From Lateolabrax maculatus (Eukaryota; Chordata; Actinopteri; Acropomatiformes; Lateolabracidae): a DNA stretch of 64,000 nucleotides. The stretch lies in the NCBI GenBank assembly GCA_031216445.1, contig CM062196.1:2403501-2467500 (forward strand), written 5' to 3'. The translations under genes and the position numbers were made by a program. This document shows, in pieces, positions 1-11,307 of this stretch. Positions within the stretch are counted from its first letter, which is position 1; each line of letters opens with the position of its first letter. The notes below the pieces were generated by a model. That model ran no database searches. It was not told the origin of the DNA and saw nothing but the letters and a program-made list of their open reading frames with translations.

Positions 1-344
1 CTGGTCTAAAGAAAACTAAGTACGCTCAGAATCTCTCATGCATCATCAAATGGCTGACGGACGCATACAGATGCAACTGAAAGGCTGGATAAATGTTTTT
101 CTGGACATTTGGGAGATGAACGATGACAGAAAAATCTGTGGGTTGTCACAAACAGACCCAGTGGAAATGTAGAGGAGAGGAAGAAGAAAATAAAAACTTA
201 ATTCATCTAGTCTAGTAGATAAAGGGTATAAAAGTGTTCACTAAAATATGTATTGTATAGAAAACAGATGCTTCATTAAAAGGGGAGATATAAACATTTT
301 TGGAAGGACCAATAATCTCAGAAGGCGTTGTCACACGTAGCAAG

Positions 345-480
345 TTTTAGGTCAGTTGGTCGGTCCACCACTTTGGTCCAGATTGAAGTATCTCAACAAT
401 TACTGGATGGATTGTCATGAAATCTATAACATCATGAGGAAATGTTGGTACTGAACAAATCACTGAAATGTTCACTGACA
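345..480. repeat. Dispersed repeat, copy A
   Basis: The segment contains a 'ttggtccaga...tatctcaacaa...ctggatggattg' pattern that recurs at about 47650-47850 and 49020-49200. Three diverged copies in one 64-kb window indicate an interspersed repeat. I recall this motif set as common in perch-like fish genomes, but cannot name the family with certainty. Confidence 0.6.
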
Positions 481-543
481 ACATATTTCATTTGTGTTCT
501 GCCAAAATATAAGATCTTTAAAATCTGCTCATAGTGACAACAG

Positions 544-544
<1 letters not shown>

Positions 545-604
<60 letters not shown>
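545..604. repeat. (ATT)n microsatellite
   Basis: About twenty uninterrupted ATT units. The poly-leucine open frame across it is a repeat artefact. Confidence 0.97.
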
Positions 605-907
605 TTCAAATATTTTTTGTAGTCATTTAAACACCAAAATATGTCATAATAGGGCACATGTTAAAAAATACTGGAATTACCCTTTAAATCAACCAATGTC
701 CACGTCACCACGACATAATTTACTTCACTATATAAAAATAATTTCTAGGACACATGGTTGAATACTGAAGCTCTCGTACTCTCTCTGTAAAACAGCCCAG
801 GGTTGAAGTCCACACTCCTCCAGTATGTCAGTCAGTGTTGCTGAATTATTTTTCCCAGTAGAGCCACGAGCAGCAGAGAGCGTGTATGTGGGATGATACA
901 AAGCAGC

Positions 908-957
908 GAAGAAGAAAAAGAAGAAGAAGAAGAAGAAGAAGAAGAAGAAGAAGAAGA
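908..957. repeat. (GAA)n microsatellite
   Basis: Purine-rich GAA/AAG triplet tract with one early interruption. Confidence 0.95.
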
Positions 958-2420
958 CACACAGCAGCTCCTCGGTGAAAGTTAAGCGTTTGCTTTGTGT
1001 CGAGGGTTCAGGAGGCGGAGGTTGCCGTTGATGACCTCATAACTTAGTGTTAGTGGGTTCCTGGACCCAACTGGAGTTCCTCCTCCACAGATACCCGGTT
1101 AAATCAAGCGCTGTAGCTGTGTGGATGGATCCAGCCTGTCCAACAGGAGGCTGCATGCAGAGGAAAAAAAAATGAATTGGGAAAATCAAAGAGTTCACTG
1201 TAAGAGCCAAGAGCATGAGGAAGGAATTGGCGCTGCTTGTTAAGCATGGCGGTGTGAGCACTAGTGCCCTCCCCGGAGCCTCGGCCTTCAACCTCCATTC
1301 ACATCCAACCATTCACCCACCGACGCTGCAGGCCTGCAGGCTCTACACAGCACATTACACCGAGGCTAATGCAGCTGGATGATGGTAAAACCACCCACGA
1401 CTCAAACCCCCACACTCTCCTCGGCTGTGGAGAGGAGCCGAACAGGCATTTTCACATCATGAAATCTGTTTTTTATCCTCCCTCTTGCAAACACGGATTC
1501 TCACAGAAAACCTGATAACCTTTTGTGCATTGTGACCGTCGTAGAGCTCGGTGAGCGAGCTACGCCATTCTGACTTCAGGCCATGGTGGAAGAACATGGC
1601 TGCAGATTTGCCTCATTTAAATTCATAATTTACAGCCTTCACCTGACAGGACTACTGACAGTGGTATCTAAAGCTTTTAGGAGTGAACAAAGTACATATC
1701 TCACACTTAAAATATCAGATTTTTATTATACTTTTTGGATAAACAGGCAGATGTAACAAAAGTTATAACGACTCCTTGATTCAGCATTGAGTTAAGTTTG
1801 ATGAAGGAATAATGGACAGGTAGCTTCCCTCTATTTCAGAAGATAGGAACAGAAAATATGCACTGATACTGATTCGCCAGCTCAGAGTTACTAGTTTTAC
1901 AAGTGCACAGTTCTTGCTACTCCCAATTTAGCAGTTTAAAGTGCATTAAATCCAACCGCGACACATTTCCACACAGAACATTCACTGTTAGTGTACTGCA
2001 CTGTAAATTATAATACAATTAATGGACTTGCAAAGTGGAATCACTTACTGTAGCCTGCTGACTCTGTTTCTATTAAGTGCCAGAGTGAAAAACGTGAACA
2101 TTTCCTGAATCAGAGTGTAGGTTGTTTATTGTGTCTGTGAAGTGTTTCTCAGCTCAGAAGTAGCAGCACCAAACAGGCATTCACACCAAATCAGGGTGTG
2201 GGAGTGTCACTTCATGGCCCATTTGTGTGACGTCATGTTGTGAACGCAAACCCCCCCAATCTAGAAGGTAGCGGTAATACACCTAAAAGCAGTTTGCCAA
2301 CTGTCATTAAACATCAAAAGAGAAGAAGAAGAAGAACTTTAACCCCCAAGCCGTCCATTTCCTGTCCTCGACACAAAACAAATAAAGCTTCTTGGTATCA
2401 ATAGCTGGTCTTCTGGTCAC

Positions 2421-2446
2421 TACCCCCCATTCAAATGAATGGGGGT
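2421..2446. repeat. Short inverted repeat
   Basis: A 'tacccccc' arm and its reversed complement 'gggggta' flank the palindrome cattcaaatgaatg. The stem is about 12 bp, with one C unmatched. It is probably part of a repeat; no function can be assigned. Confidence 0.5.
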
Positions 2447-3844
2447 AGCACTACCATTGCATTTAAGGGCTGATGTGGTGTGAATAACACAAAATCCTTA
2501 CCAACTCCAAAGACCTCACCCCTGTCTGGTGAACGGCAAAGCTGCAGCAGTAGTAGTATTCTCGGTGTTGTGTAGTGTGCACGGCTACAAGTGTTTGTCG
2601 TTGATCCTCTTCATAGGCGACGCATCTCCAGCCGCTGAATCCTAATGAAGAGCAGTGACGTTATTTCACTTCTGAGAAACTACCAGAACGTCCGTGCTCA
2701 TGTGTATACATGTGTTTATTGATGAGGTGGAGCAAGATTTTTTTTAAATTCTTGTTATTCATCAGCGTCCAAAAGTAAAACTAATAGGCTTGATCAGGAA
2801 AGCTGCATATTCATGCTGGAGTCTGATGAATCAATAATGGGAACAAATTGAACGTTAATCAGCCATCATACTGTATTTGCATGTTGAATGTAGAACATTT
2901 GTTCTGTACTGTCTCTTGTTGATTAGACATTAAACATGATACTGCAACATGTAGCTTTAAGTTTATGGTATAATCTTAAAGGGTTAGTACACCCAAATTT
3001 GGATAATATATTCTGTACATGTTCCCATTTATCCCAGTCTAGCCATGCACACAGTTTTGGTTTATTTGCCCAGGGTTTGAGATATATGAGGACAGGGGTG
3101 TTCACACACTTTTGGCCTCTTCTGCTACCACTTCAATTCAAGTCAGGTGAGTATAATTGTGTTTGTGGTGCTCAAAGCATTGAAAATTTGCATATAAATT
3201 TCCATTTTTTCAGTTTTTGAATAATCTACAGAACTCAATGTGGACAGTTTCTTCTTCTTCAAAAGAAAAGAAAATCATTCCACATTTGAGCATCACAAAC
3301 AAAATAAAAATCACATCAACTTTCTTTCTTTCTTAGCATAAATCTCAGACACAGATAGCTGTAAAACTTAGAAGGTAAAACCTTCCTGCATACCACAAGG
3401 GGTGCAGTAAGTAAGTAAAAGTTTTTTTTTATTTTGGCTATAGGTAAAACTGACCCTGCAAACTGCTACTGGAGCTACAATATATGTTTCATTACTGGAA
3501 ATCTATAAAACCAGGAGTTTGTATACGTGTAAATAAACAGCATGGACTGACATAGTGACCAGCGTTGGTTTTTAGGTCAAAACCCAGGGAAGAGAGGACT
3601 CATCACGTGTCTTTAATACTTGTTTTAGTCCTGTGTGTCATTTATTTCCTCTTCCACTACCCTACTTTTCCCAGGTGACTGCCACATCTCTCACTTTTCA
3701 CTGTTTTGGGTTCAGATTTGATCTCTGTGTGTTCCTCCCAGTTGCGTTTTGATGCCGACATCCTCTTTTAGATGTGACAGTTGGTTCTTTGCTGCTGGCG
3801 TCTTTTCTGTCATTGCCACTGAGAGGTTTATGTGGTTTTTTTAG

Positions 3845-3945
3845 GCTACATTTACAGGAACTGCACTGAGGATGGATGGTCCGAGCTCTACCCCTCCTAT
3901 GAGGAGGCCTGCGAGTTCACAGAGTACGAGGGGCCAGAACCAGAG
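3845..3945 (+). CDS. ghrhr: ghrhr exon: end of hormone-binding ectodomain
   Basis: The exon follows a ttttttag acceptor, enters at phase 1 (first two bases complete a split codon) and ends GAG before gtatac at phase 0. It encodes YIYRNCTEDGWSE and an acidic linker ending GPEPE. The N-C-T sequon and the Gly-Trp are conserved across class B ectodomains. Confidence 0.88.
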
Positions 3946-6641
3946 GTATACGTTTCTGCACATTATTTCTGTGTATTCTGAATTATTCTGCAAGGAAACA
4001 AGCGGCACCATCTGTAATTGTTCTGCTCTCTTGTTTCCCTCTCATGTGGATTTTTTTTTTTTGATTTAAGTGCCTTTGCTTTTGCTCAAGAGAAAAGCTT
4101 TGAGCTTAATTGAACATGTGCTTATCACCTGTCAAACTGTAAAGTGCAAGTGAAGAATGAGGCATTATGCTGCCGGTATAAACAGCAGCCGCACTGATTC
4201 AAATTTAATTTAAACATTGAATTTGAATAGTTGTTCACAAGCACAATGAGTCAAGTGGCGACAAGTTACGTCATCATCTAAACACTCCCCAAAGTTTTTA
4301 GACAGACATTTTAAAAAGCAGCGCCTGAATGTCACTATTTTTAAGAGTGACTTAATTAACTCGTAAGGCTGAGTGTGAAGGGTGTGAGTGAGCAGTTAAT
4401 AGTCGATATGTAAATGCTAACATTGGTTGATTTATTTTATTCTATTTTGTCTTTTTTTGCATTTCAGACAACATACTTCTCCAACTTCAAACAGGTGTAC
4501 ACGGCTGGCTACGCTACCTCCCTCATCTCTCTTATATCGGCTATTTTTGTCTTCACTGTGTTCAGGTAACATTGTTTCTGAGACTGTCCTCCCAACAGCA
4601 TCAGTTTCAGCAAGTGCCCCGGAACGACATACGGTCAAGCCACAGCGCCCTCCAGCAGTCGTAGTAATAATGACGGGAACAGAGGAGGAAGTCGCTGACG
4701 TTATTATAGTTTGGAGCTGCATAGGTCTGCTTAGGTTTTTGTGCTGAAAGCTAACCAAACCGTACCCATAGCGATGTCACATCATAAAGCAGATTTCCAA
4801 CAGCTGGATTTGTCATTTTAGAGGTTGTGAGACAAAGTACTTATTTATTTTGGAGGACTTATTTCCTCCCCAAAAGGTAGAAGCTAAACTAAACTCAGCT
4901 AAACACGATTCCCCAACCTGCCGCATGTTAAAGCTTTAAAATTATATTTTACAAATACCCCAAATGTAAATGTGTTTCACAGAGAGATACCTCCTTTAAA
5001 GAAATTAAATCACTCATGAGAGATTTTCTCTGCTCTGCAGGAAGTTTCACTGCACCAGGAACTACATCCACATCAACCTGTTCTTCTCTTTCATCCTGAG
5101 AGCGAGCGCTGTCTTCATTAAAGATTGCGTTCTTTTTTCTGATGAAAACCTGGACCACTGCTTCATGTCCACTGTGAGTATGAAACCCCATTACAGCTCC
5201 ATTAGTGTGTCTATATTTATCAGTGAAGGACTCATGTCCTTTAAGTAAAACCAGTGGTACTACTTGTAATGGAAAGATGCTATACAGTATAATTAGTCAC
5301 GTCCCATATTCAAAAATCCATTTTGGACACAGTGAACATGCTATAGCAGGAGAATGCACTCATGTATCATTAATAAAAATGTTCAGAGAGTAAAGAGTTG
5401 GGAGAAGTTTTGTTGCTGATGTTGGTGAGTCATGCTCTCAGATTAGTTGGAAAAAGTAACGAAGAGAAAGAAGACATTACATGGGGGAGGATGAAAATTA
5501 GGAAGGAAAACAGAGGTAAGAGGGAAATAAGCAAATATGTAAGATGGGGAGAAAAGGGTGAAGGAAAATAGAGAAAAGAAGAGAAAATAAAGTACAAGAT
5601 GACACCAATATTTTATGATATCATCTCATATTGGATCTAAATAACCTGGATTGGCAGGAGAAGGAACCAAAGGAAGGAAAGAAAATCAGGAAAGTGAATG
5701 TCCTTATTTATTTTTAAACTGACAACTTAAAGACTTCTGTTAAGTTAATGTAAGTTAATTGGTTGGGGGTTCATTTGCATTTTGTTTTCTGGAGATGAGC
5801 CTCACAAACTCAGAAGAGCTTATTATCGTAGAGAGCAGGAAGGAGAGGGATTGAAATGCTGGGAGTGGCCTAGCAGAGCCTGTGAGAGCATAGATGACGA
5901 GTGTTCCTCTTCCTCTTTTTCTGCTGATGAGGCTGCCTGCAGTGAAGCTAAGTGTCCCCTCTTTCGTGGATAAGAGGGACCAGCATCAACACATCACCAA
6001 GGCTCATTTGGGTGGAAAGGGCCCTGAGAGAGGAGATGAAGAAGATGAGAGGGAGCTGTTGTGCCCCATCTGAACCAAAATATGTTGGTTTTTTTTACAA
6101 AAAGACAGTGGGGTTGGAAAGGGAAAATAAAAACTATGACAGGAAAAAGCCGAGTTATGATAAACACATTGGTTAGTTATTACCCTCAAGCCTTTTCTGT
6201 TGTAGAGGTGAAACATATTGTTTGACAATACCATAAACAACCATTAAGCATTAATCCAACCCTTGTGTTGCTTGTCCAAGTATGTCTATAGTTAACAGGG
6301 TTATTTTAGTGTGAACAGAATTTTAATTACAATTTTACTAATTACAGCACTATAAACATATCGGGTTCGGTCGTCATCTAGAAATGAGAAGCCTGTGTTT
6401 GTTTATTTTTATTTCTGTGTAAGATTAAAGAATTGTTGTTTCAAAACTTACTATGAAAGAAAAGCTTGACAGGCATAGGAACAGTTATAGTCTGTACAGT
6501 AAGATGTGAATGTGGCTCCACACAGAAGCATTTTACTTCAGTATCTTTTTTGTTTTTAGTTACTTTGTAGATTCAGATTACTAATAGAAAATAAAATCAA
6601 CAAATAAATTATGATATTATAATATAAATAAGACTTTTTTG

Positions 6642-6709
<68 letters not shown>

Positions 6710-6854
6710 TTGGGGCTGTGTAGGTATTAGATTTACTCTGCCTGCCAGATCTGCTCGGGGTCCTGCATGTAGAGAAAGAGATCTACATCTAATAAAATGT
6801 AAATGCCAAATTTTACATGTAATTATTTCATATCTGTCTGTGAAGAGAGTGTGA

Positions 6855-6909
<55 letters not shown>

Positions 6910-9900
6910 CATTACAACAAGTTAGAGAGCAGGCAAGAAAAAAGAGGAGTTACATAACTTGACATTTGTTTGTCCACACATCCAGAGGCGTGTGGACACT
7001 GGAGGAAAGAATAGAAGTGATACATCTCTAACAATCGCCGGCCCTTTCCTCACTATCAGATCATCGTCATGCAATTTTTTTGTTATCCAGCAGTCTTATT
7101 GGACGTATTGACTATTTTATGTGGTTTGTTTTTTTTATTTATCACTGACAATGAAAGATATCAGACAATGGAACAAAAAGAGTGCTCTCCACAAAGGAGC
7201 GATAGAAGAGGACCAGTATGTTTCTGTCCACTGTGAACTGTCTCAGTTTTTATGCATTAAATATAGATGCTGCACCTTTCAACCTTTAAAATAAAAGGTG
7301 ACAAATTGACCCCCAGAGCCTTACTGACAGAGTTAGTGGCTATAGCTGGAGTCATTATTTCAGCCTGTTGACAAAATCCAAACGCGCTTTGTTTATTTTT
7401 GGTGTGAAATTGAAGAGCTATTGTCTGAAATATGACGAGGTAAATCTGCCACCATTATTGTAAACTGCTGCTGTGCTATTCTGGCATAGCAACAGTAACT
7501 AAGCTTAACCTTAATTAGAGTATAATTATAACCTACACCCACAGCTTCTATTGTGTCTGACCAAGCCTCTCTGTATAGATATAACCGTCTTTGCCCTGAA
7601 ATGTATTATCATTACAGACCTCCCTGTGACCCATAAATTGATGGGAGAGGCCATTACCATTACGACCACTCCCGATAAATCCAAAGACTAATCTGATTCT
7701 TGTGGCTTTTGTTGTTTCTGTCCCACAGACATCCTGTAAAGCAGCCGTGGCTTTCTTCCAGTTCAGCATCCTGGCCAACTACTTCTGGCTGCTGGTGGAG
7801 GGCATGTACCTGCAGACGCTGCTCGCTCTCACCTTTGTCTTCCAGAAGAAGTACTTCTGGTGGTACATACTCATCGGCTGGGGTGGGTGCCCCGCTGATC
7901 TCGATCCCTCTCTTTCACCTGTCTTTGTTTACCTTCATTTTCTTTCGTCCTTCCTCTCTGTGCGTCTTGTTAGTGCTCTGCTTCGACTCTTTCCTAATGA
8001 TCAGGTCACTCTGTTTGTGCCTCCCAGGTCTCCCGACAACAATCATAACGGCGTGGATCCTGACTCGAAACTTCTTTGATAACAGAGGGTGAGCTGCTGC
8101 AGTCGAATATCAGAGAAAATGTCACATGAAAATGAAGGAACATTGAAAAAGAATCAATAGGCATACTCAAGTATCATCCCAATAAGACCCACTGACATTA
8201 ATTTATGTATTCAACCAGCACAGTACCTGGTATATGGGACATGATGACGTCATGGAGGCATCCAAAACATTATTAAGGATATTTAATGAGGATTTGGCCC
8301 TTTTTTGTCTGCAGGCAAAATCTAAGACATGCACAACATGGGTCAAAGCAACCTGGCATCACTTTATTCAAATCAGATGAACTCCGGCTGGGCTCTTTTA
8401 CATCTGTAGTCTTATATGGTTTGACTATATAGGGCAGTCACGCCGAGCAGAGCTACGATTGTTGTTTTTATTACAGGCATAGTTTTGGGGATACACTTCG
8501 CTGAGAAACAAATCTGTATTCATCAGGATTAAACAAGCAAAATGTACCGTTTTAATCAGTGAGCTTTCACGGTTGCTGATAGGCAGATTTTGTTAGTGTT
8601 GGACAGAACCAGTCTGACTGTTTTTCACCCTGTTTTCAGTCTTTTTACTCAACTAAACCAACCGGCGGCTGGCTGTAAACTCCCGGCTGAGATTTGAGAG
8701 TGACGCCCAACCAAAATGTCAAACTACTCCTTTAAAACTTCATACTTCAACATATATGAAAAATATATTTTCATATATATTTACTGAACTACTGTACCTC
8801 TTTAGGGTTAAGAGATATTCCTTTTATAACTAATATTGAGTTAGAACTACTGTGAAGTGAATGGTGCACAATGTTTTTACATAATACTCAGAGGGGATGA
8901 AAAATAAAATTTAATCTTGGATTTAGATTTAATCTTCCCCATAGAGACTTGCTTCTTCTGTTTTCTACCGCCATCATGGCTGCGTGTTTCCTGATGAGAT
9001 GTACAATATTGTACTTCTGTGACTGTCTTGTTTATCTCATTACCGTCTGTTGCGTGTCTCAGGTGCTGGGATGACACAGATGTGGCCTTCATCTGGTGGA
9101 TCATAAAAGCTCCAATAACTGCATCACTACTGGTGAGTACAGAGTGGGAACAGTGGGAGCCACTGATGAATTATAAGAGTCTTCAATCTCAGATCCGGCC
9201 TGTATGTGGTCTACTGTAGACACTTTCCTTGTGTTCATATTAGATTCAACAATAACAAGGAGAGTTGATTCATTTACTACATGAAAGCAGGAAAACTTGG
9301 CCAGTTAACACCTACAGCTAGTCAGTGTACTTCCTTATTTCCCTGCTGTTGTGATGTTTTGATTGTTTGAGTGAGAGGTAGAAAAACAAGCTTTCTGCTC
9401 CCATAAAATTATTTTTGTTATTTTTATTTTATATATCTCCTCAGTTTGGTGTCCCCCTCCATGCAAGTGGTCTGTCATAGAATCAGTGAAATCACTAGGC
9501 CAGCATTAATAATGGTACTGAGGTCTGTGGCTACCTTTGCAACCCCATACAAAGCTTTATCTTGTTTTGCAACTTACACAAAGTACTAAGTGAAAAGCAA
9601 CTGGAGCTATTGTGTTCGTCCTGAAGACATTCCCCATTTATCTCAGCAGTGCCATTAGTTCCATTGATTTGAAGACGGACACAGACATTAATCAGGGGAA
9701 CTAATGAAGCCTCTTGGGCGCATGTTCCAGTGAGAAAACCCAGGTCATTTTGTCCGTCATTTGTTTCACGTAGGTGAACTTCATCATCTTCATCAATGTG
9801 ATCCGCATTCTGGTCCAGAAGCTGAGGTCTCCTGTCGGCGGCAACGACACCAGTCACTTCAAGTGAGAAGAGAATAAATATCCCACCGACACACACAGAT

Positions 9901-11307
9901 GGGCTGCACACTTGTCTGTATGTAGTCTTCATGGGTCTGTTTTCTCACAATGTGTGCAGGAGGCTGGCCAAATCCACTCTGCTCCTCATCCCTCTGTTTG
10001 GGATGCACTACATGGTGTTTGCTTTCCTGCCAGAAAACACCGGAGCAGAGGCCCGAATCTTCATAGAGCTCGGCCTGGGATCCTTTCAGGTAAAACACGC
10101 GACACAGATACAAAACAAAGTAAGGAGGTTAACATAAAACAGCTGCTGTAATCGAAAACGGGTATATTTTATAATAAAGTACATATTTTTCAGGTTTGTT
10201 CAGGATGTACACTATATTTTTAATATTTAATATTTAACAGTTTTGGATAATATTTTTCTGCTCTGAAGGGATTCGTTGTGGCGCTGCTCTACTGTTTCCT
10301 GAATGGTGAGGTAAGTAAATACTATACAACATCTGTAGGCCCATTATTATATAATTAATTAGAATTAGTCATAAGGGGCGACATTCATCCTAAATCCTTA
10401 TAACTGTGCAATATGCTTGAATTCTAGTTAATTTGTGTTGCTAAAGGACAATACAAGTGGTTTTACAATGCTTACCCAATCAACAACACGTATTATAAGC
10501 ATTTTGTCAGTTTCTAGATTCATTTCCTAGCTCCGGATAATCATTTTTAGAGATACTGTGCTCTAAAAATCAACTTGACAAGACTTTAAACCTGCCATCT
10601 TTATTTTCTGTTGAAGTTATATTAGTGCCATCTAGTAAAGCAGTTGCAAGCAGGAACCGTTGTGACCAACTGATGGTTGGTGTGACTAAGGACACTCTGA
10701 TGTCTGGGTTTCAGGATGGGTAACCCATATCTGCAGGATCTGCACATCCACACAGGTGTTTTCACTTTTTCTGATTTAATCTAATCAGGTAAAATTAGTG
10801 AAAACACCTGTGTGGGTGTACCTTGGGTGTTTAATGCGGGAAATAATTCATTTTTCTTATTAAAAAACTACGAAATATTGAATTTAATATCCCACTATAA
10901 TAAATGATATGCAGTGGCTACTGACAGGTGGGAAATAAAGCTACAAATCTATTGGATGTTTTTGAAAGTATATGTATATATCTGCAAATCTACAAGTATG
11001 GTTCCTTTTTAGACGTGGGAGGGAAAAGCCCACTACATGTACATAATGTTTGGGTTTTATTTCTGTGTTTTTTCATACATGGACGTTGGTGTGTGTGTGT
11101 GTGTGTGTTCAGGTGCAGGCAGAACTGAAGAAGAGGTTTTGGAAGTGGCAGACCCAGAGTTACCTGAGCTACAGCAAACGACGACGCACGCTGTTCACCG
11201 AAAGCAGTATGGTCACTCAGATATCCGTCCTGGACAAGTCCAGCCCCAAAGATCAGCCGGTCTCAGAGACACACACCCTCACACCCAGCAACGTCTCCAC
11301 TGTCTGA
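3845..11307 (+). CDS. ghrhr: Growth-hormone-releasing-hormone-type receptor, class B GPCR (5' partial, 10 exons)
   Basis: This gene encodes a secretin-family receptor expected to bind GHRH-like peptide at the plasma membrane and activate Gs/adenylyl cyclase. Ten exons join with consistent phases: 3845-3945, 4468-4565, 5041-5173, 7729-7882, 8028-8088, 9063-9132, 9774-9862, 9960-10089, 10269-10310 and 11113-11307, giving 356 residues after one split codon. They carry the ectodomain end (RNCTEDGWSE), TM1-TM7, the class B marker IGWG at the end of TM4, the TM3 and ECL2 cysteines (TSCKAA, GCWDD), the TM6 run STLLLIPLFG and the TM7/helix 8 run LGSFQGFVV. FLPENTG in ECL3 and IELGLGSFQ resemble GHRHR more than VIP, secretin or PAC1 receptors, and the neighbouring PAC1 gene agrees with the known GHRHR-ADCYAP1R1 linkage. 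The signal peptide and first ectodomain exons are missing from the window. The alternative is the fish paralogue GHRHR2 (PRP receptor). Class B receptor is near certain; the exact subtype is less so. Confidence 0.82.
4468..4565 (+). CDS. ghrhr: ghrhr exon: linker and TM1
   Basis: 98 bp, acceptor atttcag, donor gtaaca, leaving at phase 2. It encodes VYTAGYATSLISLISAIF, the first membrane helix, ending FR. The same-size exon in adcyap1r1 encodes the equivalent helix. Confidence 0.9.
5041..5173 (+). CDS. ghrhr: ghrhr exon: ICL1, TM2 and ECL1
   Basis: 133 bp, acceptor ctctgcag, donor gtgagt. It encodes KFHCTRNYIHINLFFSFILR, with the conserved class B His of TM2, and ends DHCFMST. Confidence 0.93.
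6642..6706. repeat. (TA)n microsatellite
   Basis: About 30 TA units in the 2.55-kb ghrhr intron between the exons at 5041 and 7729. The poly-Ile/Tyr open frame over it is an artefact. Confidence 0.97.
6859..6905. repeat. (AT)n microsatellite
   Basis: A second AT dinucleotide tract in the same ghrhr intron, about 150 bp from the first. Confidence 0.97.
7729..7882 (+). CDS. ghrhr: ghrhr exon: TM3, ICL2 and TM4
   Basis: 154 bp, acceptor tcccacag, donor G/gtgggt. It starts TSCKAAVAFFQ with the TM3 disulfide cysteine, continues NYFWLLVEGMYLQ (conserved TM3 Glu) and ends YILIGWG, the class B TM4 signature. The donor phase (1) makes IGWG-LPT across the next junction. Confidence 0.94.
8028..8088 (+). 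CDS. ghrhr: ghrhr exon: end of TM4 and ECL2
   Basis: 61 bp, acceptor cctcccag, donor gtgagc. It encodes LPTTIITAWILTRNFFDNRG. The preceding intron is only 145 bp. Confidence 0.92.
9063..9132 (+). CDS. ghrhr: ghrhr exon: ECL2 and start of TM5
   Basis: 70 bp, acceptor gtctcag, donor gtgagt. It encodes CWDDTDVAFIWWIIKAP: the ECL2 disulfide Cys-Trp, then the WWIIK motif typical of the family. Confidence 0.93.
9774..9862 (+). CDS. ghrhr: ghrhr exon: TM5 and ICL3
   Basis: 89 bp, acceptor cacgtag, donor gtgaga. It encodes VNFIIFINVIRILVQKLRSP and GGNDTSHF. It is one codon shorter than the 92-bp equivalent in adcyap1r1, so ICL3 is one residue shorter. Confidence 0.92.
9960..10089 (+). CDS. ghrhr: ghrhr exon: TM6, ECL3 and start of TM7
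   Basis: 130 bp, acceptor tgtgcag, donor gtaaaa. It encodes RLAKSTLLLIPLFGMHYMVF and then FLPENTGAEARIFIELGLGS. The ECL3 residues FLPENTG are the best single pointer to the GHRH receptor branch. Confidence 0.93.
10269..10310 (+). CDS. ghrhr: ghrhr exon: TM7 to helix 8 (42 bp)
   Basis: Acceptor ctctgaag, donor gtaagt. It encodes GFVVALLYCFLNGE, the 14-residue exon conserved in size across the family. Confidence 0.93.
10743..10820. mobile_element. Short inverted-repeat element (MITE-like), copy 1
   Basis: The arms ccacacaggtgttttcact (10748-10766) and agtgaaaacacctgtgtgg (10797-10815) are perfect 19-bp reverse complements. Pairing continues a few bases outward with one mismatch. Only 30 bp lie between the arms. 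A longer relative with the same arm sequence is at 27560-27755, so this looks like a deletion derivative of a small non-autonomous DNA element. It sits in a ghrhr intron. Confidence 0.65.
11091..11108. repeat. (GT)n tract
   Basis: A short GT run immediately before the acceptor of the last ghrhr coding exon; it forms part of the acceptor context. Confidence 0.9.
11113..11307 (+). CDS. ghrhr: ghrhr last coding exon: cytoplasmic tail
   Basis: The acceptor lies after a GT repeat (gtgtgttcag). It encodes 64 residues beginning VQAELKKRFWKWQTQSYL, then a KRRR basic cluster and a Ser/Thr-rich end (PSNVSTV) before TGA. The Ser/Thr sites could be phosphorylated for desensitisation. The final S-T-V fits a class I PDZ-ligand pattern. 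Confidence 0.9.
   Translation: MQAELKKRFWKWQTQSYLSYSKRRRTLFTESSMVTQISVLDKSSPKDQPVSETHTLTPSNVSTV

Larger units (their letters stand above)
1..3844. other. Left flank, presumed intron of ghrhr upstream of its first visible exon
   Basis: I find no convincing coding exon here. I looked on the + strand for the first ectodomain exons of a class B receptor (a signal peptide, then a Trp-Asp...Cys-Trp-Pro core) and saw none. The stretch holds an ATT microsatellite, a GAA tract, a dispersed-repeat copy near 345-480, a short imperfect hairpin at 2421-2446 and repeat-like sequence at 2935-3300. It is most simply the intron leading into the exon at 3845, with the earlier exons outside the window. Confidence 0.5.

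Noticed and set aside
534..761. Open frame beginning with a poly-leucine run
   Set aside because: Produced by the ATT microsatellite.
4427..4758. 106- and 108-codon frames on opposite strands
   Set aside because: They are shadows of the ghrhr TM1 exon in wrong frames plus intron.
6639..6854. Open frame with poly Ile-Tyr
   Set aside because: Produced by the TA microsatellite inside a ghrhr intron.
7702..8079. 125-codon frame as a separate gene
   Set aside because: Its first part is the ghrhr TM3-TM4 exon and the rest is intron and an out-of-frame reading of the next exon.
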